Positions 11,525 to 21,984 of a DNA stretch of 64,000 bases are shown here, one piece after another; the first letter of the stretch is position 1; every line of letters begins with the position of its first letter. The stretch comes from Pegoplata infirma. Its lineage: Eukaryota > Arthropoda > Insecta > Diptera > Anthomyiidae. The stretch covers positions 61,678,400-61,742,399 of the forward strand of contig OY992537.1 in the NCBI GenBank assembly GCA_963921195.1, read 5' to 3'. The notes below the pieces were generated by a model. That model made no database searches and was not told the origin of the DNA. It was given only the letters and a program-made list of their open reading frames with translations. The translations under genes and the position numbers were made by a program.

Positions 11525-11775
11525 GTTTATTTAAGCTCAAGGTCATTATTTCCTTATTCAAACTATGATATTCTCATAGAATAATTTTCAAGAAAATTAT
11601 TTTTCTGTTTAAAATTTATTTATATTGGTCATTTTGGCAAGACTTAATCGACACGTGCTTCGGAATTTGTTAGATTCCATTGTCAAGATTACTTAGCAAA
11701 TATAAAAACCCTATACTAGCAATTTTAATTACAAATCGTTTATATTCAAAATTAGATGTTAATACATATGTTTTT
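11525..11775 (+). mobile_element. LTR-like promoter-bearing repeat, copy 1
   Basis: Homologous to 35300-35640 (inverted) and 52260-52535. All three share TTATTTCCTTATT.AAACTATGAT, AAGACTTA.(T/C)CGA.ACGTG, GGAATTTGTTAGATT and a TATA-like block ATATAAAAACCC followed about 25-35 bp later by ACAAATCG. The inverted copy continues to a GAATAAACC polyadenylation-like motif. Promoter, start region and polyA signal in one short repeat resemble a solo LTR, but terminal TG...CA and target duplications were not found. Confidence 0.4.
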
Positions 11776-11989
11776 CATATTTAAAAAAAAATCCAAAACT
11801 TTGATCGCCGGGCGCCATTTGTACCAAATAAGATTTGGTCCTGTTAAAAAAAAAATTGTCCGGACATTTAAAATCGAAAGAAAAAATTTATTAGCACATC
11901 AAAAATGCCACTCATCCCCATTTAGTGGTTCGAGGGTATACAAATGCTATTTTAATGGACATACATATTTCTCTAATTTATAATACACC

Positions 11990-12830
11990 CTTGAGTGTCA
12001 TTATTATTAATTTCCCACATTAAATTTAAATTACTCATACGTTTGGTGATATATTATGTATATTTTTGGTATGTGTAAAAATTTCCTGTTATTTTAAAAT
12101 AAATTTCCTGTATTTTTTTTTTTTTTCACATTTACTAGTGTTTATCTTAAACCCTCCAATAAAAAAAATAATCTCATAAAAAACTGTTGTAAAAATAAAA
12201 TGAAATATTTTTCTACGGAAGAAAAAAAAAACATTGCATACCATAACATAAACTGTGTATTTTTAAATAAACCACTCTCACACACACTCACACATTCTGG
12301 AAAAATCTCTGCTGATAACTGGTAATAAAATAAGGATTTATGTGGAGAAAAAAAAAACCAATGGAAAACCTACTCAAATGTTTTTCTAAGACCTTAAAAA
12401 TTTGTTGTGCTTTCATACAAATATTTGTGATTTATTGCAATATATTATTTTGTTTTTGTAAAGAGAAATATTTTTTGTTCGAGAATTATTATGAAGAAAT
12501 GCCGAGATTTTACACATACAAACGAAATATAGAATAAACAATATTAGCACGTACAACACATACAATAAACATATTTTGTGTGGGTACTTGTCGTTATTAT
12601 TTTCATTTATTTATGTTTTTTTTCTGTTGGGTAATAAACATAAAATAATAAAAGTCAATTATCTATTGTAATTATCTCAAATAATACAAGTTAATTTAAG
12701 GGGTAAGGTCAGGCTTTTAAAAAATTATTTTGATGAAACTATAAATATGTAAAAACAGCAGTAAAAGAAAAAAAAACGACTTAAGTCGCCAAAGCATGTC
12801 GTATCAATGTGGTGGTTGTATCGTCTAAGG
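11990..12830. other. AT-rich DNA without recognised feature
   Basis: Contains a short CACACACACTCACACA stretch near 12279 and long A/T runs. No inverted repeat, RNA or coding motif stands out. Confidence 0.45.
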
Positions 12831-12900
12831 TAAGGTACCAGTTAATGGTATGAAAATGACTAAATATTCGTGGTTCGATTCTCAACTGGGGTACTTGTTT
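12812..12900 (+). repeat. Weak tRNA-like (SINE head) candidate
   Basis: GTGGTTCGATTCTCAAC (about 12870-12888) matches a Pol III B box (GGTTCGANNC) and is preceded at plausible distance by GGTTGTATCGTCTAAGG, a poor A-box match. No acceptor stem can be drawn and no poly-A tail follows closely. It may be a decayed SINE head or chance. Confidence 0.3.
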
Positions 12901-13545
12901 ATAAAAAAATATATATTTATGAAAAACTATTTCCTATAACGAAGACAAACGGACATTAAAAATGCCAGCGAATTTTGTACTCTTGACCAAAACATTAAAT
13001 CATGATAATGTTTTGCGGAAGATTTGGGTGTACTTGCCAAAGCAAAGTTTTTTTAGAAAAAATAATGTTATATTACTTTGCTATTCCATGCAAAACGAAT
13101 TGAAATATCAGTCGAGGACCCCATTAAAAAATCAAAAGAGCTGTACATTTCGTAAGTGAGTTCAAAAATAAGTGCAAAAAAGTGTTTTTACATTTTTGAG
13201 AGTATAAAAGATTTGGCACCAAAGAATATACCACTCTCCCCAGCAGAAATAAATCGAGATTTTGGCGACACAGCATCTGTTTATAGCATACCGTAGCGCA
13301 TCCAAAGAGCGCTCTTAGGGATGCAGTAAAAGGAAGGGGTAAAAATTTTAATTTTTTTTTAAGATTTTTTATATAAAACTTATAATGTGTAATTATTTTT
13401 TGATAAAATTTTACACTTGCGTTCCTTTTTAATATTTTTAACACTTTTTGAATAAAAAAACATGAGTTTTAGACAAAGACACATGATTTGACTGCATCAT
13501 TATTGCGCATTAATCAGCGCTGCAAAGAGCGCTTCAATCATAGCA

Positions 13546-14920
13546 CACTGAAAAAAATAACCTTCCTGATATTAATGAAACGGATTCATTATTTTGTTTT
13601 CATTACTTAAATAAAGGAATTCATAAGCTGATTGAAATTTCATGCATGTTATGAACAAATTTTATGAAACTTGTTTCATTAGATTTCATAATTTCATTAA
13701 AAAATATCATAAGATTTTTAGAACTAAATACAACTCTGCGTTGCGAATAAGAGAAAGAAAACAAAACAAAAACATACGACGTTTTATTACACCACGCGTG
13801 TTTAGTCTAATTGTAATTTTTACATGTGTGTTAACTTTTTTCTAATAAAATAAAATAATTTTATATTTTTTTGCTTTGTTATTGAAACCTGTGTGTGTGT
13901 TATGCTGGTTATATCTAATTGAAATTACAAGTGAAAAGTTCCGAATAAGTGTTTCTTTTGACTGTTTCTTATAATATATAATATAATTTGCAACAGAAAA
14001 ATAGTTTTTTAAGTCATTAAAATTTTGTGATGAAATGTAGAGTAATTTGTGTTGTTCCATTGCTACGTTTTTGCTACGTTTTGGCAGCACGTGTTTTTAA
14101 AGTCATCGCGTTTTTGTCTTTTATAGTTTACCTTTTATGGCAATTCAGACCAATTTAAGGTTGGAGTAAAATTTTGTTGTGTGTAAAAACTAGATGAAAA
14201 CCATAAAAAGTGTGCAATTAAGTGTCATGTCACAGACTCAATTCCGTTCGGAAGTGGAATAAGTGGTTCACTCGTAAAACGCAAAGCAAATACTTTTTTC
14301 GGAATGAAACCACTTAGCAATTCAATTCCACTTTGATTTTTGAAAGTGATTTCATTCCGAAAAAAAAATTGTTTTGCGTTTTACGAGTAACAACTTTTTT
14401 TTCAAATCCGATCGGAATTGAGTCTGTGACATGCACCTAAATAAAATTTCAGTGACGGTTACAGTGATGGTTACATGTGACTTACCAAAATTGTTATTAA
14501 TGCAAATTTTCACTTATGGGTGTATGATACGTGCTGTTTTTAGGTAACTTGTTCCTAACTTGATTAGGGGCTTCCTATGGAAATTTTGATAACTTTAACC
14601 AACATGAATTTATCGTAATTTCCATATCAAAGTTAGCAACTAGTTACTTGTAAAAAGCAATTATCATACGCTCATTACCAACTACTATTCCACATTTAAT
14701 CAATGGATATTTTCATACATTTTATGAAAAACTTCATAAAACGTTTCAAACAAGTTCTACGAATATTTTCATTATTTATATGCAAGTTTTCATTGAAAGG
14801 AACTTTAATGACACCAGTTTCATTAATCAAATGAAACCTGTCTTCGGTTGAAAACGTGAGTCATTTTTCATTAAGGTTAAGTCAATTTTCATTAATTTCA
14901 CGAAGCTATTTTTTTCAGTG
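13546..14920. mobile_element. CACTGAAAAAAATA inverted-repeat element, second nesting level
   Basis: Left end CACTGAAAAAAATAACCTT and right end GAAGCTATTTTTTTCAGTG are inverted. The subterminal parts are rich in ATGAAAC/TTTCATT motifs. It interrupts the AGAGCGCTTCAATCATAGCA/CATCTTTGACCGCTG part of the 13239-15426 element and itself contains the small MITE at 14226-14435. Confidence 0.65.
14226..14435. mobile_element. Small MITE, third nesting level
   Basis: CATGTCACAGACTCAATTCC at the left and GGAATTGAGTCTGTGACATG at the right are perfect inverted termini. Inside, ACTCGTAAAACGCAAA and GCGTTTTACGAGTAAC are also inverted, so most of the 210 bp can fold into one hairpin. Confidence 0.75.
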
Positions 14921-15120
14921 CATCTTTGACCGCTGTTCCCAAAAAAAATCCCATAAAAAATGTGAAAATTAAAATTTCCGATATTTTTTTGATGTTCACT
15001 TCCGATTTTTTTTTTTTTTTTCATTTTGTTTCACATAAATAAAGTTTTGTAAAGTAAAACGAATGAATTTTTTTGTTATATTTTTTTAAATTTTAGTTAT
15101 TTGATTTCAACTTTGAATTT

Positions 15121-15290
15121 ACAGCATCTTTATTCTGCTTAAATCAGCTCTACAAAGATACATGAATTCACTGCATCTTTAATCTGCTTAAATCAGCGTT
15201 AAAAAGATACATGAATTTACAGCATCTTTATTCTGCTTAAATCAGCGCTCTAAAGACACGTGATTTCAGTGCATCTAAAGAGCGCTGTTT
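15121..15290 (+). repeat. 49-bp tandem repeat
   Basis: ACAGCATCTTTATTCTGC recurs at 15121, 15170 (ACTGCATCTTTAATCTGC) and 15219, giving a 49-bp period, with AAATCAGCGCTC and AAGATACATGAATT between. A degenerate unit (GCGCATTAATCAGCGCTGCA) near 13505 lies in the opposite end region of the same element. Confidence 0.7.
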
Positions 15291-15529
15291 CTGTGTATCC
15301 AACTAGCGCTCTAAAGTGGGACATCGCCTTAGGGAATCATGCATGAATTCAGCGCAATTGGATGCGCTCCTTTACTCAAGTTCCCCTTCCAAAAGCTGCT
15401 GAACGTTCAGCAAAATTTCTGCTGGGTCACTTGTTTTATGTACATTTAATAAACAAATTGAAAATTTTTATGCGAGAAGCTTAGACTTGGTGAAAAAGTA
15501 GTTTTGGTAAAAAAAATATTTTTTTTTGA

Positions 15530-15865
15530 TGAAAAAAAATTGATAATAAAAAATTTTATAAAAAAATTTGATGAAAAAAAAGTTTGATAAAAAAATTTAT
15601 GAAAAAAAATAAATTTGATGAAAAAAAAGTTTGATAAAAAAAAATTGATGAAAAAAAAAAATTTGATGGAAAAAAAATTGATGAAAAGAAAAAAAAAAAA
15701 AATTTAATAAAAAAAGGATGAAAAAAAAGTTTGATAAAAAAAAAATAAATTATGAAAAAAAAGTTTGATGAAAAAAAAAAAATTGATAAAAAAAAAAATT
15801 GATGAAAAAAAAAAAATTTGATGGAAAACAAAAAATTTCATGGAAAAAAAATTGATGAAAAAAAA
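15530..15865 (+). repeat. GATGAAAA-type A-rich minisatellite, array 1
   Basis: Irregular repeats of (A)nTTTGATGAAAAAAAA with variants GATAAAAAA and TTATGAAAAAA. The same arrays occupy the same place in family X copies 2 and 3. On the other strand this gives phenylalanine-rich open frames that are not genes. Confidence 0.85.
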
Positions 15866-16640
15866 AATCGATGTTTTCACCACGAGGTGAATTATTATCC
15901 AAGTTACAAAGCCATGTTATTAAAATTTTTGGTTTTAAAAAAATGAAAATAGTAATTCTTGTTTCCTTTTTTGTTAATTGTTAGCTTATATAGTCAAACT
16001 GAGGTGGCGTCCTGCAACTTTTTTAAAATTAGACACTAGCTTAAAAACATTATCATGTTAAAAAACTACTGATGATAACACTAAACTGGAGTGTTTGAAA
16101 CCGGTATGGGAATACCACAAATATCTATAATTTTTAAATATTTAAATTTTGATCTGCATTTTTTAACTTAAACCCTCTAAAAAAAATACTACAATATTTG
16201 TTTGTTTGAAACAGAGTTTGTATGTAAAAAAATTTCTGGTTTTTTTCTACCAAAAAATTTGTTTTCGCGGAATTTTTTTTTTTAAAGAAATTTTATTTTT
16301 ATTTTTGAAAATCAAGTTTTTTACGTTTCAGAGAGTATTAATTTGGCAAGGCCGAATTTAACCTTGTTACTAGTTTTGTTTATTTTTAGGACAAAACTAG
16401 CAAAACAAACTAACACGGCCCCTGAGGTACCCTATTTTTGATATTATTGGTAGAGGGGATTGCAGTTAATAATTTAATACTAGTTTTCGCAGTAAAGTTA
16501 AATTAAGAAAACATTTTTTTTTTGAGTTTTTTTTGGAGTGACTTATGCCTTAAATTAAATAGAGCAATTTGTACATTGTTTCTGCATTAATTGTACAAAA
16601 ACAAACTTATTTATATTGCTTTGACGTGGTTATATACATA

Positions 16641-16846
16641 TTTTATTATATCTTCGACTCTACTGATAGAGGGTACATATAAGTTTGTCATTCCGTTTGT
16701 AACACCTCGAAAAATTTGGTTTAGGACCCCATAAGGTACATGTATTTATAACTATTTTAAGTCGATCTAGCGATGTCCGTCCGTCTGTCCGTTTGTCTGT
16801 CAGTTGAAAACACGCTACAATCATTAAAACATTGAAGCTTGGCATA
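16641..16846 (+). mobile_element. Mini-me-like element, 5' part
   Basis: Shows TAGAGGGTACATATAAGTTTG, GTCATTCCGTTTGTAACACC, GTCGATCTAGCGATGTCC and the GTCCGTCTGTCCGTTTGTC microsatellite, then GAAAACACGCTA and GAAGCTTGGCATA. It is cut at that point by the TA-flanked MITE 16847-17380. Confidence 0.8.
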
Positions 16847-17380
16847 TGAGGCATTCCACACCAAATGTTCAGCGAAAAAAAACAGGTGTCGCACGAATTT
16901 CTGAATAGGTTGTATGGACAGCTCTATATGGAACTAAGAAAATTGCGTTTTTGGTTTTTCAATTTTTCAAAAACTGGGCTTAGGAGGCGTGGTCAAATAT
17001 TGGAAAAATGATCAAATTTGTGGCGAGTTGCCTTGATTAAATATTTATCATATTAAAACGGAATGCACCAAACTCTCAAAAATTTACACTCTTATAATAT
17101 AGTTTTGTATGGGCTATCGATTAAATTTTTTTTTTTTTTTTGGAAAATTTTCAGAACCCGTTCTGAAATTTTAATTTTTTTAAAAAAGTAAATTTATCAA
17201 AAATCCGGCCACATTTTTTTTTTTAAAGTTTAGATGTTTGTCTATCGACACAAAAAAAAAAAAAATCGGACACGCGTTTTTATTTTTTTTCGAGAAAATT
17301 GCATTTGAATTTTAAATTTCATAACAATTTTGTAATTTGCTTGTATTTTCTTGTTTGGACATTTGATGTGGAATGCCTCA
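16847..17380. mobile_element. Tc1/mariner-type MITE 'TGAGGCATTCC', copy 1
   Basis: Left end TGAGGCATTCCACACCAAAT, right end ATTTGATGTGGAATGCCTCA, flanked by TA on both sides. Copy 2 lies at 60187-60756. Both contain GGGCTTAGGAGGC(G/A)TGGTCAAA and AAATCCGGCCAC. A TA duplication points to a Tc1/mariner-type transposase. No protein is encoded. Confidence 0.85.
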
Positions 17381-17382
17381 TA

Positions 17383-17695
17383 AGTATAAGTTCGTCATTC
17401 CGTTTGTAACACCTCAAAAAATTTCGTCTAGGACCCCATATAGTATATAGATTTTAAGTCGATCTAGCGATGTCCGTCCGTTTGTCCGTTTGTCTGGCTG
17501 TTGAAAACACGCTAACTTTTTAAAGACAATCATGAGGATATTGAAGTTTGGCATATATATTTGTCGTTTGAATTTCAGCAAAATTGGTTCAGCGGCTCAA
17601 AAGTTATGAGCAAAATCGTGAATTTCACATTGGTTTCACCTTAAATTCACGATTTAAAAAAACAAGTGAGAGTGTTAAATTTGGCTGTGCCGAAA
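17383..17695 (+). mobile_element. Second mini-me-like element, 5'-incomplete
   Basis: Begins within the core (AGTATAAGTTCGTCATTCCG), repeats CGATCTAGCGATGTCCGTCC and GAAAACACGCTAACTTTT, and ends with AACAAGTGAGAGTGTTAAATTT and GGCTGTGCCGAAATTTC. Because it restarts the core after the MITE rather than continuing, two different mini-me copies are joined here. Confidence 0.7.
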
Positions 17696-17699
17696 TTTC

Positions 17700-17935
17700 T
17701 AAAGATTATTTTTAATGTGGATTTATTCGAGACCATGGTTTCTGTAGCCACCTCTACGTCTTCAGTGGAGAAAATTACATTTGATTTAAATTGTTTGATT
17801 TTTGTAAGACTGTTTTTTCTATATGTTTTTTCATCAACAGACTTAACTCTAATTGGAATCGAACCCACGTTCATGAAATTTTCCATCAGTTTGCAAAGCA
17901 AGCACTTTACCATCTAGGCCATCCCTCTTTGTCTC
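17700..17935 (-). mobile_element. tRNA-derived SINE candidate 1
   Basis: On the minus strand an A-box-like TGGCCTAGATGG (plus coordinates 17910-17921) and a perfect B box GGTTCGATTCC (17855-17865) are spaced as in a tRNA with a slightly long variable region. A non-tRNA body follows, ending near AATAAATCCACATTAAAAA. It sits against the 3' end of a mini-me element. No complete acceptor stem is found, so this is a SINE head and not a functional tRNA gene. The 83- and 88-codon frames over it are shadows. Confidence 0.6.
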
Positions 17936-17999
17936 GTTTTTGCACATTATAATTTTAGCGCTGAATTATTTGTTCATACACGTTAAAGATGAGTGCATA

Positions 18000-18379
18000 T
18001 CGTCACCTAAAATGCAAAAAGCCCTAACTAACATTTTATTAATTTTACAGGAGAAGCAAAAAACAGTATAGAGTAAAATTTTTAATTTGTTAATAACTTT
18101 GTTGGTTTTGATTGAATTGGGCTAAAATTTTAGTACGTAAGTTTTGTGAATATGTATCAAAATTTATCACAAAATGATTAAAAAATATATTTCTAGTTGC
18201 GTTCATTGACGATTTCGCAATTCACATGTTTTTAATTTTTGGCTATAAAATCGTCAATTTTTTTTATGTGACCCTAGTTTTTTGTAGGGACGTGTAGGTT
18301 AATAAAATACACCAGAATCTATCAAAATACCGATTTTGATTTTTTTGTTAGTTAGGGCGTTATGCATTTTAGGTGACGA
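18000..18379. mobile_element. TA-flanked MITE 'TCGTCACCTAAAATGC', copy 1
   Basis: Left end TCGTCACCTAAAATGCAAAA, right end GCATTTTAGGTGACGA, flanked by TA. CCCTAACTAAC and GTTAGTTAGGGC extend the inverted match to about 35 bp. A half copy lies at 30088-30285 and a diverged relative at 38567-38783. Confidence 0.85.
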
Positions 18380-19059
18380 TATATTTGAGACTACTTGCCC
18401 GTAGGGCGACATAAATTTTTTTGAACCAATTTTTTCACGAAAATAAAGATTTTTCGCGAACAAAAAATTTTTTTCGCGAAAAAAATACCGGTATTATGGT
18501 TTGTTGTGTTAGTTTAACAAACTTGAATGGGTTTAAATTTCAAAATTATCGCAAAAGTTTAAAAATATCGTTTTTATTGTACTAAAGCATAAAAATGTTA
18601 AATCGCGAATATCGCGAATACGAGCACTAACTTCGAAAACGGCTAACACCATTGAATTCAGCGAACGCGAATTAACTTTCAGAGTAGTAGTTATAGAATA
18701 ATTTAATACTTTGAAAAAAATTTACAAAATTTTCTTTAAAAAATAATGACAACAAACTATTTCTGTATAATTAAAAAATAATCTGCTAAAAATATGTTCA
18801 AAAATATTTTGAAATTCAGCAAACAGAATCAGTAAAAAGCGCAGTTAAATTTTTGTTATTTTACAAAAACTAAATGTATAAATTTTAACAAAAAAATCTG
18901 CTGAAAGTTTGCTAAATCAAATTGAAAGTCGTTTTACAGATTTTTTGACAGAGTGTTTCTTTTAAGTGCAGCATAATCAAAAAAATGCACCATGTTTTTT
19001 TTGCAGCATAATCACTTCATGTCCCCACTTCGTATTTTTGCACATCCTATATAGCTCTA

Positions 19060-19361
19060 CCACAGACTAATACAGACTCGACATAAGTGACAGGTGTCAA
19101 AAAAATAGTCTTGAACCATATGGTTAATTTTTTCAAATTATTCTACGAATTAGGTTAGAAAGAGAAAGCTACTATAACGCGCCATAAGAAAAGTGGATGC
19201 CAGATCTGTTTTTATTGTTTCACTCACTCCTAAGTCGTAAAAAGTGTTGCCATGTTAGCTTAAAACTAGCTAAAAACCGCTCTGTTTTCTCCTAAAATCG
19301 CTTAGTTTTTCCCCATTTTTTGTTATCAAACTCTACTGTCGAGTCTGTATATAGTCTGTGG
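19060..19361. mobile_element. MITE with CCACAGACT termini
   Basis: Left CCACAGACTAATACAGACTC, right GAGTCTGTATATAGTCTGTGG, inverted with two differences. The interior is unrelated to the ends. It lies directly against a jockey-like fragment. No convincing target duplication was found. Confidence 0.7.
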
Positions 19362-19364
19362 CTT

Positions 19365-19530
19365 TACGGTCCTTCAAGGCTGCACATTGCCAACCTTCCA
19401 ACAAGCGGGAAAGACTCCCGTACGGTACGACAATATGAAAAGATTAGCCAGTGGATGTGCTAACGTCAAAGACCACTTAATTTCGTTAAGATCGAAGGGA
19501 TTTAATGACTTCTATAAAAAAAATCTCCGT
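19365..19530 (-). pseudogene. Jockey-like LINE reverse transcriptase fragment (N-terminal fingers)
   Basis: The minus-strand translation reads SYRTGVFPACWKVGNVQP followed by a stop. This is the conserved start of the reverse-transcriptase domain in jockey-type LINEs, where the usual continuation is a lysine/asparagine-rich turn and the RPI block. Upstream residues LAHPLANLF also fit the family. Only about 55 codons remain; neither the endonuclease nor the catalytic palm is present. It is probably from the same subfamily as the larger relic at 21975-24326, because the ACCTTCCA.CAAG.GGGAAA stretch there is similar at the DNA level. Confidence 0.75.
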
Positions 19531-19906
19531 TAAATTAGCACTGTTTATTTTTCCTCTTACTAAAAAGTTTACTTAATTTAAGTTATTTGCGCATTATGGT
19601 CTCATATGTTACCAAAATAATATCAACTGTCATTCAATACAATAAAAATAACTTAAATATAAATACACATAAACATAAATATTACTTAACCTTAACATTA
19701 TCTGAAATAAAAAAAAAAAAAAATTGATGTTAATATTTTCGAAAGCTTAAGTAAAATACAAATAGAAAAATTTATCGTTTATCTTTAATACCCAAAAGCA
19801 TGATAATGGACAAACTTCCGTTAAATACCCTAAAGGAAAGACAAAAAAGAGAAATAAATACGAAACATTAATAAATATTTAGATTTTATACATACACAAA
19901 TACACA

Positions 19907-20835
19907 TACACTAAAAAAAATCTTGTAAAATTACCCAAAAAAAACTTCGTTAAATAAATTTTTGCTACCTCTTATTTTATGAGAGTTTCAAGTAAAAAAA
20001 AACTTGTAAAATCACAAAAAAGCTCGTAATTTTTAGCACAAAATCTATTAAAATCACAAGAAGTCCTTGTAATTTTTATCGCGTCAAAAAATTTGAAAAT
20101 TTACTAATTTTTTGACGCGATAAAATTTACATGGACTTCTCGTGACTTTAATAGATTGTGTGCTGCCTCCTAGTTTTTTGAAAATTTCTAGCTTTTTTGT
20201 AATTTTACAAGTTTTTTACAAATAAAATTGTAAATTTAAAGCTTTTTAATTGTAAATACTTTATGAGATAATACTTACAAGCAGGGTTGGCAACCGAAAC
20301 CCACCTAGAATAACGGTATTTGGCTATTGTACCGCAACCAATAAAGATATGGACATTTTCAAAAGAGATTATGAAAGCTGATAAAATTTCTAGTATTTTA
20401 AATGTGTCACTTCGTGTTTCTACTGGTTCGTTTTCGAAATATAGGTCAATACCTTTATAATACCGTTTGAAACGGTATTATAACGGTATTGGCCTATATA
20501 ACTAAGACGAACCGGTAGAAACACGAAGTGAAACATTTAAAATACTAGAAATTTCATCAGCTTTCATAATCGCTTTTGAAAATGTCGATATCTTTATTGG
20601 TTGCGGTACAATAGCCAAATACCGTTATTCTAGGTGGGTATCGGTTGCCAACCCTGCTTACAAGGTATTCTTGGATAATTTGAACATTTAAGAAAGAAAT
20701 TGTAAAATTACAAAAAAAAAATTTAAATTTCGTTTAAAAGTTTTTTTTGTTAAAAAACAAGAAAAACTGTCAAATATTGGTAAAATAAGATTACGGTACT
20801 TTTTCTAGTAATTTGAAAAGATTGCTTTTTTGAGT
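19907..20835. mobile_element. CTTGTAA-rich MITE, interrupted by a hAT palindrome
   Basis: Left end ACACTAAAAAAAATCTTGTA, right end near TTGCTTTTTTGAGTGTA. Internal blocks AAGTCCTTGTAATTTTTATC, TTTTTGACGCGATAAAATT and the inverse GACGCGATAAAATTTACATG show internal symmetry. Related to 7690-8055. The 375-bp palindrome at 20282-20656 is a later insertion. Confidence 0.55.
20282..20656. mobile_element. hAT-type palindromic MITE with perfect 8-bp target duplication
   Basis: Ends CAGGGTTGGCAACCGAA and TTCGGTTGCCAACCCTG (one mismatch), flanked by CTTACAAG at 20274-20281 and 20657-20664. The whole 375 bp is one near-perfect inverted repeat centred near TACCGTTTGAAACGGTA. Matching arms and an intact target duplication indicate a comparatively recent insertion. 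It can form a very long hairpin. No protein. Confidence 0.92.
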
Positions 20836-21329
20836 GTACATTTACAAAACGAATTTATATATTCTCATCATTATCTAAAAATGTTTACAGGCACGACTTA
20901 GCTTTAAAAATATAAAGAGAAACACACATACATGTTTAAATAGTTAAACAGGAAATGTATAAAAAAACGGATTTTAATTTTTAAATAATCAAAAAAAAAA
21001 CTATAACAATTTGACAATAAAAAACCATGTTTAACTAAATTTTTCTTCATAGCCGCATTTAATATCACCCAAAAGCTAAATGTATTAAAAATAATCCTTC
21101 AAGTTGTTAAAATATTCTACAAAAGCATTTTTATAGTTTATATTGTGTATAAAATTTGTTGATATGTATTTGTAAAAAAAAAGGATTTTCCTTTAAACAT
21201 TGTACGAAAATTCATACATATGAGACATTATTTCCTATGAAAAAAAAAAAAAAAACAAATGGTAGTATTAAATTTGGCTTTCCACAAAGTTTTTAGGGAC
21301 ACCTTTCTCACGACATTTGATTAAAGAAA

Positions 21330-21955
21330 ATGTATCAGATTCTGAAACAATTTTCGTGTAGAAAAAGTTTAAGATTTGACACACTTTTCGTACCCGGTGA
21401 AAAATATTCACCGGTTATAGAAAAAGTCTCTGATTCTAAGACATTTTTCGTGTAGAAAAAATTTTAGAATCTGATATATTTTCCATATAGAAAAGTCTTA
21501 GATTTCAAAACATTTTTCCTATAGAAAAAGTCTCAGATCTGAAGCATTTTTCGTATAGAAAAAGCTTCAGGTTCATGGAAATTTTTCGTTTAGTAATAGC
21601 CACATATTCTTAGACATTTTTGGTATAGGAAAAGTTTCAGATTCTTAAACATTTTTCGTATAGAAAAAGTCTCAGCTTCTAAGACAGTTTTCATATAGAA
21701 AAAGTCACAAGGTCTTATACACTTTTCGTATAGAAAAAGACACAGATTCTGGGACATTTTTCGAATAGGAAAAGGTATCAGATTCTAAGATATTTCTCGT
21801 ATAGAAAAAGTCTCAGATTGTGAGACAATTTTTGTACAGAAAAAAACACAGATTCTAAGACATTTTTCGAATAGAAATATTCTCAGATTCTGGAATATTT
21901 TTCGTGTAGAAAAAGTCTCAATTTCTGAGACGTTTTTCGTATAAAAATAAAATAT
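21330..21955 (+). repeat. 35-bp minisatellite, array 1
   Basis: About 18 imperfect units of consensus GATTCTGAGACATTTTTCG + TATAGAAAAAGTCTCA (35 bp). Units vary by substitutions and small indels. Arrays 2 and 3 are at 35690-36600 and 44640-45070. Each unit contains two palindromic cores, GTCTCAGATTCTGAGAC and TTTTTCGTATAGAAAAA. It ends at about 21955 against the jockey-like relic. Not coding. Confidence 0.9.
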
Positions 21956-21984
21956 CTAAAGGCGGCCCTGTGCGGGGAGTTTAT

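Larger units (their letters stand above)
13239..15426. mobile_element. 2.2 kb element with CCCAGCAGAA termini nested in family X
   Basis: Left end CCCAGCAGAAAT, right end ATTTCTGCTGGG. Family X copies 2 and 3 read continuously CACTCTCACTTGTTT at this site, so the insertion is exact with a TC 2-bp duplication. Inside are AAGAGCGCT motifs, a 49-bp tandem repeat (15121-15290) and a further nested element (13546-14920). No transposase motif is visible in any frame. Confidence 0.8.
12957..16066 (+). mobile_element. Family X element, copy 1 (interrupted)
   Basis: Order of blocks: TAAAAATGCC.GCGAATTTTG at the left end; AACATTAAATCATGATAATG; CAGTCGAGGACCCCATTAAA; GAGCTGTACATTTCGTAAG; then, after a nested insertion (13239-15426), ACTTGTTTTATGTACATTT, a GATGAAAA array (15530-15865), TTTTCACCACGAGGTGAATT and a right end GTGGCGTCCTGCAACTTTTT...AAAACATTATCATGTTAAAA. 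Copies 2 (37101-39395) and 3 (46830-51640) keep the same order, defining a family. The open frame over its left part is conserved as 64-65 codons in all three copies but includes no recognisable domain, so I treat it as a by-product of copy similarity. Confidence 0.75.

Noticed and set aside
12962..13159. 65-codon frame conserved at 12962, 37105 and 46832 (MPANFVLL.KTLNHDN)
   Set aside because: Tempting because of threefold conservation, but DNA similarity is equally high outside the frame and there is an in-frame deletion in the third copy, so repeat homology explains it. A codon-substitution test over many copies would settle this.
15556..15831. Long phenylalanine-rich open frame (minus strand), with similar ones at 45374-45742 and 50766-50975
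   Set aside because: It is the reverse reading of an A-rich GATGAAAA array or poly-T tracts; no start context, domain or conservation beyond the simple repeat.
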